64,000 nucleotides of DNA from Paramacrobiotus metropolitanus. Its lineage: Eukaryota; Tardigrada; Eutardigrada; Parachela; Macrobiotidae. The position numbers and the translations under genes are program-made. Under the pieces are notes generated by a model that saw only the letters and a list, made by a program, of their open reading frames with translations, was not told the DNA's origin and did not search any database. The first letter of the stretch is position 1. Each line of letters starts with the position of its first letter. The stretch spans positions 620,001-684,000 of the forward strand of contig NW_026570253.1 of assembly GCF_019649055.1 (NCBI RefSeq), in the 5' to 3' direction. Shown piece after piece: positions 11,087 through 23,900 of the stretch.

Positions 11087-13799
11087 TGTTCAACGATCAA
11101 CAGAAATCCGATTCCAATCAAACGAACCGATGTCCACGCGCACGGAGATATCACTGACGTCTGAGGGCTAAACAAATGCCGGATGCGCACAGAACAGTGA
11201 GAACACCTGTGAGAAGTAAAAACCCTTAATCAAATATTCAGCGCTGCCAACGAACTGAAACTTAAAACAGACTGCCAACGGGGCAAGAAAAAACTGTGGG
11301 GAAACGGAAACCTGCTAGTTTACAGAGTTTACGACGCGAACCAATTTTATCCAACAAGCGATTATGCACTTCCTCAGTTTAACGATGGATCAATTCTGAT
11401 CTTCTGGTATCAGTAGCGACAACTATAAACAAAATAACTGTGCTCTATATGCTAATGAAACTGAGTCAATCTGATAAAAGTAAAACTAAGTTACTAAAAG
11501 ACCCCATTAACATGTGATGCGCACAATTAGAAAAATATTATATCAGTATTCGTATGGCGTTACTGCGTGCAGAATCGGAGCAATACCTTACCTCAATAAA
11601 AATATGCCACACAATTTTTCAAGCACTATGGAAATAAAAATAATACGTAGATCCTCGCGGTAACACATAAATTTTCAAAAAATTTTTCACTTTTTAGTTA
11701 TCAGGCGAAGCAACTTCCAAATTCCAATGTTTTTAATGATTTTGCATGTGAAAACTGCAATCCTGAGCAGCTGGAGAGTTTGGATTTTTGCCTATTCTAA
11801 CCGAAGAAACGCGTTTGAAATATTCGAGCTGTAATTGGCTTCCAGCAATTTTTGGACCAATGAGCATTGCGAAATATTTTGTATGCTGCAAAACGCGCAA
11901 CATATACTTACGATTAATGGAAAGTACTTATGGTTTGTGTTATTAAATCGCATTACTGACCAGTCTGACCGGATGTCTCGCCGTCGTTACCCAGTTTGAC
12001 CTATGAAAAGAAATTTTTGTGGAACTGAAGTAAGAACCTCTCCTCTCCGAACCCCTGGAGGATCGCCAAACTCTGGAAACCTGTTGACCTCTACGCATTA
12101 TACTCTACCGAACCGTGGGGACACTCCATAACGCCCTGAAGGCTGAAGGAATTGCCTTGGTTTTGGAAAGAGACTTCATGCATCTTCGTCCTCTGATATT
12201 ATTCATTAACATAATTATTGTAATTATGAGATCTACCCCTGTGTTTGACTTTGTGTCTGTAATATTATACTGTATACAGATCGTTAAGGAGTGTGCGATT
12301 CCTTGTCGTTGACCAGTAATTTAAACATTCCGAGCCTTTATGCGAGTTAGAATTTTAAGAAGTAAGATGATCAACGGAATCAGATCAATGATCATTCGAA
12401 TTCGGAATACTCGTAACACTACACTGTAAGTAAGAACAACAGTTTTGTTAATGCATGACAGCTTCTTTTTTTACATTTTTTCATTTTCTGCCGTTCAGGC
12501 TATGTACTCAAGAGTGGACAAAAACTTATAACAATTAACATCATTCTCGTTCTGCTAAATTAAAAGCAAAACGCACATCGTCCTTCTCAGCCGAGTCACT
12601 AAACGTACCGAGAACAGAAACTACTGAACATTTCCTCGCTGATCATGAATCTCGATACCAATTTTTTATAACTGGTGCTCCTTAGTCTGTGATCGAGTCA
12701 TGAGCTCTTTTCACCTAATATTAGAACGATTAATTTGAATAACCAGCAAATAGCAATATTGACCTGATCATCACAAAAAATTGTTTGGTGTTGGTGCAGA
12801 ACCAAAGCCGGAAGGGCTGCAAAATGTTGAACATTTATATAAAATTATTATCACTGTTGCAGCGCGTAGCTGCACCTTTACCATATGCGTACTGTAATTA
12901 ACGATAAGTTCAAGTCACGAACAATGGAGCACAGAAACCCAAGTAATGCCGAAGAAACGCGACGCGTTTCCGGTAAACCAATCAGCAGCAAGCTGCTGTC
13001 TTTTATTGACCAGACACCCAGACCGGTCCAGACGAGCATCGTTTCCAGCGTTGCTGTAGATGTCGGTGTCGAAATGATGACTTTCCAGAACAAAAACGCT
13101 GTCCGAGTGGCCGACCAACTAAACTCCAGTACTATGCGGCCGTCCTACGAGTTAAACGTGCATCAGAAAGTCGTCCCACGCTAATACTGCGTAATAGTGC
13201 GTATATATATACTGTATTAATTTTGTCGTTACGAGACCATACAACCGAGTCGTGAACCGACCATCGTAACACGAAGTTTTCAGGCACGTTGATCATGCTT
13301 CTCGGAACCGACCTAGCTTCAAAAATTTCTGAAAGCGCTTACATATACATATGTACAGAGTATGTCACCTAATTTGCGGACATACCAATTGATCTTTATC
13401 CTTTAATTAACAGCAAAGAGACGTTACAATACACTTATACTCAAGGGTTTAACGAAAAGGTTCCCATGCATAGCACTTATAAAACTACGAGTATGTACCG
13501 TACGAATACAGTACTATACACGTTATTAAAGTACGTAAATACACTTTGAGCACTGCATCTTCAACATTTTGGACAACCATTCCTAGGCCTAACGATGAAT
13601 CGATGATATAGCCTGATTCCACCGGTACCATCGCGAATGCCCGTCAAAGCTGTTCCACACTTACTGTTTGTCTTTTCTCCTAAGACCTAAATTTTATTGG
13701 TCCCGGCCGCCTTTGGCCATGCGAATGTACACATGTCTACATAGGAAATTTTCGGAACATCCCGAAGCCAAGAATGTTCCACCTTAGTCCACCTACGAA
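11087..13799. other. Gene-poor region upstream of Rab14
   Basis: About 2.7 kb. Close to Rab14 it has CCAAT-like elements (ATTGG near 11834, CCAAT near 11857) that could belong to its promoter. The rest is AT-rich with short open frames in several phases, the longest near 12885-13184, none matching a family I know. I see no gene. Confidence 0.4.
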
Positions 13800-14480
13800 A
13801 GTCGTCAGCAGCAGGATGAATACAAGGAGCGTTAATACATCTCTTGGGAACCTACTTAACGACTCCAGCCTAAGGACAGATGTGGGCTGCGCCTGGGTGC
13901 ACCGGTACGTACATCACACCAGCGCATTTGCTGCGACCAAGCAGATGAGCATGGCTATCATGATTCAAGCTGCAAGTTCAGTGAAACCGACCCACGAAAC
14001 CTCAAAACGGTCATCAGGCGCGCCTTTGCATCGGTTGGATTCGAAACTGAACTGGAACCTCTCGGAATCTCCCGTACAGATGGCAAACCGCAAACGACCA
14101 GACGGTGTGACAATTTCCCCGTGAGAAAGAGGAAAGGCGCTGGCCTGGGATGTAACCTGCCGTCGTACATCGCAGCCACATCCACCCGAGCAGGAGCAGC
14201 AGCAGTGTTAGCCGAGCGGAGCAAGACCGAGAAGTACCGCAGCATAATCCAGGATTACTGGTTCTACTTCTCGCCGCTGGGCTTTGAGGCTTGCGGAACT
14301 TTCGGACCAGGAGCCACCAGGAGCCACCCGGCTGATAAACGTGCTACGAAAGATGATCCAGCAGCAATCAGGCGAACCGCGCGCACTGGCGTTTTTGCAT
14401 CGGCGGATCAGCGTAGAAATTCAGCGAGGAAAGGCAGCATCTATAATGGGAATGGCACCACCGGCGGCGAATATTAGACG
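13800..14480 (+). pseudogene. Decayed retroelement C-terminal region (nuclease-like domain)
   Basis: Fragments in changing frames match a conserved region that I recall downstream of reverse transcriptases in invertebrate retroelements. In order: LLNDSSLRTD; CGLRLGAPV (from 13881) with a degraded Cys/His knuckle and DEHG; a helix-rich stretch ending in LEPLGISRTDGK; RPDGVT at 14095-14112; WDVTC at 14146-14160; ATSTRAGAAAVLAERSKTEKY; and finally GEPRALAFLHRRIS and IQRGKAASIMG. RPDG followed by WDVTC looks like a PD-(D/E)XK nuclease core. Breaks seen: frame changes near 13880 and 14090, TGA at 14122-14124 where the family usually has Trp, a frame change just after 14160, and a 10-bp tandem duplication at 14309-14328. 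No reverse transcriptase was found upstream, so this is a 3' fragment. It is not translatable as one protein. Confidence 0.7.
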
Positions 14481-17400
14481 GAATCTTTTCTGTTATATCA
14501 CCCGCCTTTGTTTGTAGATGTTGCTGGGTAGCTTGCTGTTTTTCCAGTTTTGGATGACTTATAATTAGTGCAATTTTATCTTCTAGTGAATGATTTTATT
14601 ATGTGAAAAACAAGTACAGAAGTATTAAAAAAAGTTAATACCTGAACTAACAATTGTGAAGATCACGACTCCAACAACACCAAGTCCAACACAACAAGTC
14701 AGCGACGGAAGACAGATTATGGCCGCTTAAACATTTTTGCGATAGCTCAAATCTCGAATACTTTTGAAATTGTAATAACATCGGAAACACTGTCGGTACG
14801 ACACGCTGTGTGCGGCGTCTATGCCAACTCTCCAAGATAGCCCTTTGATGCAAAGGGCAGAACGCAGGATTTCTTTGGAGTTAACGGCCGTCGGGCGGTG
14901 GCCGCGCAGTATAACCGATAAAGTAATGGAAAACCGCATAAACATTTTTTGTACCAACCGAAACTGAATGGAAATTGAACTGAAAAAAATGTGCTGGATA
15001 AATTTTAAAATTAACGCTTCTGCGAAAAAGCAAATTCAGTGAATGTACCTGTTGCACCACCCATGCGGCCGTTTTTTATCTTATTCAGTTATTCCTCCTA
15101 AAATATAATATACATAGAAGAATCTAAAATTACGTAGATACCGTATACACATACATTATTAGAATGTATTATCAAAAACGTTTGGATTGATAAAGTGTGA
15201 TGTATGTAGCGGCGGTGTATACTTTATTAATACAACTGCTCGCTACCGAGCCAACCAGCCAACTGATCGCTAAACAAGGCGACAACAATGGACAATAGGT
15301 ACGCCGTTGCTACGGCACATTAGCCATAGCCACAGGACAACAATTCACGAGATACTTTGCACTCGTACGTCGCTGTACCAATACGTACAGTCATACAGTA
15401 CATAAAGAAAAGCTCGAAAAATGAATACCCGACCTGTAGACGGTCCACTTCTTTAGTTATTGGTTCCAGCTATTTAGTATTTACCTTAATAATATGTTGT
15501 ATGTGTTTCCATTTTTAAGTGAGTCGAAGTGCGCAGCTTTTTATCAACCCCAAAGTAATTTATCTGCACGGACACTGGAACTTGGAAGGTGTTCATACAT
15601 ACAAGCCTTTGCCCTGACCGCACGCATCTACACCAAACATCCAAGCGAAGCTTGGTGTTGAATACAGCTAGGGTACTTCGAAGTACTGTTGACAGTGCTC
15701 TACTCGGATCAGCACTCCAAGGCTGCTGCGATGTGGCCTATACCGGATGTGTACAGCTGACGAAATCTACATCAGATAATAATAACAAGCTAATAACACG
15801 TATGTTTTATAGCTGTCAAAGAAGGTGGTACCTAACCATAAGTACAATCAGTGTACATAGTGCACTGCGTGCAACGTGACCAAGGCGCGGGACTTTCTAT
15901 TGTCAGGAAAATGGAAGTACCCGTTAACAAGATCGTCAACAGCGTTCACAGCATGCTTACCGGTCAGTTTCGTTACATCTGCTGTAACAATTTTCTGCGA
16001 GTACTGAGGACTGACTATCGAAGTCCGCCAACCTATACTCTTGCCGATAGCCTCCAATAGATGTTGATCAGCATAAACTGCTGTAGATTATTCCAAAGAT
16101 TCAGCGCGTTTGTTGCAGCCAAAAGGGCCGCGCAAATTTCGCAAATACGGTTGCTCAGTCGAGTCAACCCGATGCCATGTAACAAGATTTGGTCTTTTTT
16201 TCCACAATTTAGAGGTCGATTAATGGTCTTGCTTAACAATAAGTAATTTATTGGACAACTTTGCTTTTTTCGATGTCAACCTAGCACTTTACCCGGTTCA
16301 TAAGGGTAAGTTAAGGGGGAATCGTTGTTTTATGTAGATACATATTGGCAGGCGCTAAAATTTATCAATTAAAAGTTTTTTTTATTAAGGCCATAAAATG
16401 TCTACAGCGGCATTCCTATACTGCTGCAGCAGTTAGCGCGTAATATAGCAAGCGTATTGTATGGTAGTTTAAACAACTGGAAGCTTGCCGATCAGCGTAG
16501 CTACAGTATTGTTTGTTTTCTACTTTCTGCCGACCTTATTATGGATTAACTGTGATACCAATGTATATTTAAATGTGCGCATTGGAACAGGAGTTACTCG
16601 TAACAATGTAAGCATTTAATGAAAGATGTTTAGTGCGCATTTCCTATGCAGCCTGTGTGATTGTTCTTGTTATTAGACAGTACCTAGCGGCTAGATCTGC
16701 AACGGAACGGCCAACATTTATTTGCTTTTCCGGTCAGATGACACGTCATACCGGGATAGTCCGGAATCACGTTGAAGGTCTTTTGGTTGCAACAATAACT
16801 CTAGGGATGCTTAGGTTATGACAGTTTTTTTTTAAATTTAGTCACTTATTAAATTTTGAACAAGTTACTCTAAAACAGTGACAGTTGCAGGCAACAAGCC
16901 TCGCTGGAGTTGTTCTAGTAGTTAAATAGAGTAGCTGTTAAAGTTAACAGTTAAACATATCACATACAAGTATATTACATATATTTATATTCAGAATAAT
17001 ATTCTTATATAAACGTGCTCATGCTCGTGCCGGTGTGGCCATACTGAACAATATTATATCTGACTACATATACTTAAGACACACTCAGTTAAGCAGCCAA
17101 CAGAAACTTGACGTTTTTTATAATTAATTGAACATGTCAGCCCCCGGTCGCTACCGGCCTGTCATCCAGTCCATTATCCTAATAGTGAAGTTGTCAAAAA
17201 TTACGGAAATTTGAAGGTTTTATTATTAATCGACATACCTAAACAAACGGCGCAGGTTGATCGGTGCGTAATGCGTGGTGTGCACCAGCACCGGAATTAA
17301 TGTCCGATTGCTTTGTTTAGACATTTTTATAACGCTATAAAACCCGTAGCTTCTTTTAGTTTCAGTGCAACCGACAGATGCGATGTGCAAATCGAAGTTT

Positions 17401-17972
17401 GTTGCGATTTTGTACTAAATTACCATCGTGGCAATTATCGCTTTTGCCAGAAACTTTCTGTCAAAAACACTTTTAAATTTTCTTAAATGCGATCGGCCAA
17501 ATTAAGCAAACCCGCATCAGCACTAATGCTGCTTTCTCTCGGCGATGATTGACTCTGATTTTCATTTGTGTAATATAATAATCTTTGCGGTAAATTGTCG
17601 CATGAGAATAGTTCGGCTCCTAGTGCGTGCATATTCAATGTCACTTAGTGTTTTGGTGTATGGAATTGATAAATGTTTGACATTTGATCAGCCATTTGGA
17701 TGACAAAACATACAACGGTACTTGTCAGGTGTACGCATGTTAAACCCTCTACTCTGCTCGGCTAATTTTTATTGGCAATTAGAACATTACTTATTTTTTG
17801 AGCGAGCTTATTTTTTTTGGCAATTAGAGCATTACGTTTTTCACCTACACTGTGCAACAGGTGACCTTTTGTTTTCGTGTTTGAACTTCAGTGTCTTTTC
17901 CAGTTTTAATACAGACCGCGCTAATCCGATGGTAGTATCGCTCATCTGATTCTATCATTTGCCCAGGATAAG
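14481..17972. other. Gene-poor region upstream of CAD
   Basis: About 3.5 kb of AT-rich sequence with scattered short open frames on both strands (for example 14727-14957 minus, 15589-15879 plus). None shows a recognisable domain, consistent splice signals or a long codon-like stretch. The CAD promoter must lie at its right end, but I see no clear TATA or CCAAT arrangement. No RNA gene was recognised. Confidence 0.4.
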
Positions 17973-20900
17973 ATGACAACAGGAACTGCCGCACTGTATT
18001 TGAAAGACGGAAGCGTGTGGCATGGAAAGATTGCAGGGGCAAAGAAAAGCGTCGCCGGAGAAGTTGGTATGTGAAAATCAACTGTTTATCAGTCATCGAA
18101 GTCCTACGAACGACTTAAATCGGAAAAGATTATTTGAATCAAAAAGTCATTTACTTGAAGTAAAAACTGTACTGGTCAAAAAGCACATGCATGTTATTCA
18201 AGGATACTAATTTTCGGCACAGGATTTTCGCTTAGGCATATGCATGTCTGACGTACCCGTACGTGGAGGCACCTGCTTTGCGATTTGCAATGCTAAGGAA
18301 GATAATTATTGATTTACACAAGTACAATGCATATCGAAATTTTATTCCGCCCTACAACATGCGGTGATACCATTTTCGAAATCTTGTTCACTTATTCCTT
18401 AATTAATTTACTTTTTTGTAATCGATACACTTATCTGGAACTGACGCTTTTTTGTAACTTTTTTAACAATGCTGCATGCATGCATAGAATTATCTCCTGG
18501 TTCAAGCTGTCTGTATACAGTATTTCAAACCGGAATGGTGGGTTACCCGGAAGCCCTGACTGATCCATCGTATCACGGCCAAATCCTGGTGTTGACCTAT
18601 CCCATGATCGGAAACTACGGCGTTCCAGGCGATGATCTCAACGAGGAGCATTTCTCCAAGTGGTTGGAATCAGCCAGAGTGTGGGCTACTGGGTTGGTTA
18701 TCGGGGAACTGAGCAAGGAATTCAGCCACTGGAATGCTAAACGGTCGCTGCATCAGTGGATGGAAGAGAGCGGGGTTCCCATCATCGAGGGCATCGACAC
18801 ACGCGCCTTGACGATGAAGCTGCGTGAACACGGAACACTTCTCGGCAAAGTAAGTATTTTTTCGGCAAAAATTGCGTACCGCTTTACAGTGTTGACTCTC
18901 GGCTATCTTACGAACCAGATCATTGTGGGCGACGATCCCGTCGATGCCATTCCATTCATCGATCCAGATGACCGCAATCTGGTGGACGAAGTCAGCATTA
19001 AAGTAAGTGTCAGTAGGTGGTGTACCTGGTATTATTCTAAACAGGTAAGGCTGTTTATAATTAAAACAAAACGCTTAATTGGGCACTTTTTGTTATTCCA
19101 CTGCGAATTAAAAGCTTTGCAAACCCCGTACGAATAGCAGTACAGGTTTTGCATACAAAAATGTAGTGCTGCCAGTGTAAATGCGCTTTATCACACTTAC
19201 CAGAAATAAGCAGCCCCAATGTGCAGTTGAGAATGTGCGGCAATATTACAACGAACCAGAATATTGTCGGTATTTTGCACTCTTGCTCTGTTGTCCATGA
19301 TTTTGGAAGTATGTAATTTATTGGTTTATAATTTTTTTAACAGATGGTACAGATCTGTGTGCATTTTACGGTGCTGTAGCGCACGCCGTATATAGTCTGT
19401 GCGAGATTGGTAGAAGAAATCGAATTGACAGAAATGACCATGCAGCACTCAGCATGCACAGCAATATGCCAACACTAGAGTAGATCAGCGCTGCATTCAG
19501 AAATTAAACTGACTGGAAGAGGTGGTCAGTCGTTTTTATGTCGCTTTTTAGACACCATCACCACTGTACAATCCTCGCGGGAATCCAAAAATTCTGGCTG
19601 TTGACTGCGGATTGAAGTATAATCAACTGCGCTGTTTCCTCAAGCGCGACGCATTCGTGCAAGTTGTCCCATGGAACCACCCCATCCACAAGGAAATGGA
19701 CAACTTCGATGGACTATTCCTGAGCAACGGCCCCGGTGACCCCGCACTGTGCACAACGCTCATTGCGAACCTGGCCATGTACATGCAGAACCCCCAGTGT
19801 AAACCGGTGTTTGGCATCTGTATGGGACATCAGATTTTGGCGTTGGCCGCTGGTCTGAAATCGTACCATCTCAAGTACGGCAACCGCGGACATAATCAGC
19901 CATGCGTCCACAATGGCACCGATAAGTGTTACATAACCAGTCAAAATCACGGTTTTGCCATCGACACCAAGGAGATTACACATCCCTGGGAAATACTTTT
20001 TACCAACGCCAACGATGGCACCAATGAGGGGATTATCCATTCAGAGAAACCGATTTTTTCGTAAGTCCAGTTCACAGCATGAAAGTGACCTTTAGGTTGA
20101 TACCGATGTGTAAATTAGGATCAAAGGCGCTGCCATTCAAAACTTTTTGGCTGATTTACAATTTAACTGAATATTTTTTGGCTTTTACTGCATGTTCACG
20201 CTGTTAGCGATTCATTGCCGATACATAGATACCTATCGATTTACACGTAACAGATGCATACGCTGCATAAGCCTGTTTCCTGTTATTGGACGCAATCAAC
20301 ATCGGTTGTTTACGCGTTTTCTGGGTATGATGCCTGGTAACGATTTGAACTGGTAACCTTTGCTGCCGTAGGGTGCAGTTCCATCCTGAGCACATGGCTG
20401 GTCCCGCCGATCTGGAATGCTTGTTCGATTTATTCCTGCAGACAGTTAAGGATACAAAAAACGGCCACCCGCACAGTTTCCGGGAGCAGATCATTAGGAA
20501 GTTGCAGACTCCGCCGGCGCCCTGTCCTGTGACGGCGTTCAAGCCTCGCAAGGTGCTGGTGCTGGGCTCTGGTGGGCTGAGTATCGGACAAGCCGGAGAA
20601 TTCGACTACTGTGGATCGCAATGCATCAAGGCACTGAAAGACGAGGGCATCACAACGGTTCTCGTCAATCCCAATATCGCCACGGTGCAGACCACAAAAG
20701 GCATCGCTACGAAAGTGTACTACTTGCCGGTCACAGTGGACTATGTCGAACAGGTGACGCAAAATCTGACTGAATAATGCATTATTACACAAAACCGCTT
20801 GAACTACGAGTTTAATTTTGGTTGAGTGAAGCAAAAAAATTTAAAATAAAATGTAAATCTTCAACAGGAGCAGCTGCCGTACAGTAGTATACTATGTATT

Positions 20901-23900
20901 GTAGGTAGTATGTACAAGTACTCTGGGTAATCTTTAATATATAATATAATAATAATTATTACATAAGTTTTACTTCTCCCTCTTTCTACTGTAAACTGTA
21001 CAACATTATTACATGCATTAGTCGTATAGTATCATATTTGGTCTATCTGCGAGTATAACTTATAAGCTCTGCATTGACTGAAGATCTGGTGAGGTAAATT
21101 GTGTGTTGAAATAATTGAGCCATGAGAAATATTATCGTTCAGCCCTGTTGCGCCTTTTTTATTATGTTATAATTATTATTACATTTTTGATGGTTGTATT
21201 AATTTTATTTATATTTAATCATTCTTATGTTCGTAACCTCTTTGTGAATAAGAATCATACACTACATAACTACGTGCTACTCAGGTACTAACTTATACGA
21301 GCATAATAGTAAAAAGTATGCTATTCGTAATAACGTTTTGGGTGGGACATTTTATCTACTCGTAGGTGATTAGAACGGAACGACCAGATGGAATACTACT
21401 GAATTTCGGGGGCCAGACCGCTTTGAACTGCGGTGTCCAGCTGAAAGAGCAGGGCATTCTGGAGAAGTACAGTGTCAAAGTGCTGGGCACCCCGGTGCAG
21501 GTCATCGTCTGGACGGAAGACCGAAAACTCTTTGCCGACAAACTGGCAGAGATCGGGTACCGTGTCGCACCCAGTATGGTTGCCTATTCGTTGCAGGATG
21601 CCGTGGACGCAGCGCAGACCATCGGCTATCCGGTTTTGGTGCGCGCGGCGTATTCCCTCGGTGGTTTGCATTCGGGTTTTGCCAACAACGTCCAGGAACT
21701 GACGGAGATCGCCACGCGAGCGCTCTCGGTGTCGCCGCAGTTACTTTTGGATAAATCGCTGCGTGGATGGAAGGAAGTGGAATATGAAGTCGTACGGGAT
21801 ATCCATGACAATTGCATTACGGTGTGTAAAATGTATTATTTCTTACGCATTTTGCCACTTATAATTAAATGGATTTCTAACTTGACCCTTGGAGGGTCGA
21901 TGCGATAGTCTGTAGATAAAAATTCTTAAGCAAAACCGAACTAATAGTCACCCCTTTGCGATTTTTGGCAACCAAAGTACGTAGATTAGTAGTATAACGG
22001 TCAAGGAAGAAAAAATCTCGAATCTTGATCTAAAGTACTGTACATAGAACTTAGAAGTATACAAAGCATGCATATGGATGGTAAATTTTGAAGTTGGCTA
22101 AAAATGTAAAACAACAGCGTTGTACGTAGAATGGATGCATCGATAGAAATAATCGACCCAACGTTCATCGATAGAAATAATAAAAGCACCTAAAGAAGTG
22201 TTGAATTCATAAGCTGCCATCATAAATCATGACCTTCCATTGTCAGTCGCTAGAAGTACTAGTAACTAACAGTGATGAAGCAAACACAAAGAGAAATAAT
22301 TAAGTAACAATATGCAATTTCTTCTTTATGCGCTAAGTACAGTATTAAGCACGATATTATTATTTTCGAACAGGTGTGCAATATGGAGAACATCGATCCA
22401 TTGGGCATCCACACCGGGGAGTCGATTGTGGTGGCGCCCAGTCAAACGCTGACCAATGCCGAGTACCACCTATTGCGAACTGCGGCCATCGAGGTCGTTC
22501 GGCATCTGGGTGTGGTGGGAGAGTGTAATATTCAGTATGCGCTGAATCCGCAATCGCAGGAGGTCACTTACAGTACAGTTATTGAATTACTGATCTCAGT
22601 GTGCATCTTCTCGTGTTGGCTTTTCAGTTTTATGTGATTGAAGTCAATGCGCGACTGTCGCGTAGCTCCGCCCTGGCCAGTAAAGCCACTGGATATCCGT
22701 TGGCGTACATTGCAGCCAAGCTGTCCATTGGGCAGAGTTTGGTGGAGCTGCGCAATCCGGTGACGGGAGTAACGACAGCCTGTTTCGAACCCAGTCTGGA
22801 TTACTGTGTGGTCAAAGTGCCGCGGTGGGATTTGAGGAAGTTTCCCGGCGTCAGCACCAAGGTGACCCAACAAATGCCTTAAAAAAGTTCATATTTGGGA
22901 GTTTTTCGGATGGAATGGCACTTAGTATGCTGTTTTTTTTTGCATGCAACATAAATTTGTTGATTTTCGTGAGTTTCATTCGTGTAGCACTAGAATTACA
23001 TAAATATATTCATTGCTACACAAATTGTTGACCATGATTAAATTTTGATGATAGTGTTTGTTACACCGTATTTTTGTTAGATTGGAAGCGCCATGAAGAG
23101 CATCGGCGAAGTGATGGCCATCGGTCGTAATTTCGAAGAAGCGTTCCAGAAGGCCTTGCGCATGGTGGACGAACACTACGCCGGCTTTGAACCATATGTC
23201 GAGGAACTTTCTGACGATGTAAAAGAATCCTGTTTGCTTTGGTAACCGCAATAAAATTAAATTTTCCAGGAGCTGAGTAACCCCAGCGACCGACGGATCT
23301 TCACCGTGGCCACCGCCTTGGCGGAGGGCTACACCGTGGACCGTCTACACGAGCTGACGCGAATTGACCGCTGGTTCTTGTACCGCATGAAGAACATCAT
23401 CGACTTCCGCCAAGAACTGCGTACGAAGGTGGCTCAGTCGCCCAGCCGCAGTCTACTTCTGTCAGCTAAAAAGCTGGGCTTCTCTGATGCCCAGATTGCT
23501 AAGCTGGTGCGTAGTACGGAGCAGATCATCCGCAACATTCGGCTAGAAATGGGTGTCCATCCATGGGTCAAGCAGATTGATACGGTGGCCGGCGAGTGGC
23601 CGGCTTACGCCAACTATCTCTATTTGACATATCATTCGCAGCAGCATGACGTGATGTTTGACGCGAAATCTTCTGCTGTAATGGTGCTCGGATCTGGTGT
23701 TTACAGGTAAAAGCGCGATTTTTGAATGGTTCTCTAAAAGCAGCATCATTTTCTAAAATTTACGGTAAATGCAGCAGTTCATCGAGAACCTTTGAAGACT
23801 ACTCGTAGTACTTGACACAAACATTTTTTCAAAATATAACTACAAGCGTCCGTCTGCCGTGAACGTAATATGGCATCTCGAATACGCGCAATAATTAGTT

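Noticed and set aside
12878-13184. Overlapping open frames on both strands near 13 kb
   Set aside because: No recognisable domain on either strand and no consistent splice sites.
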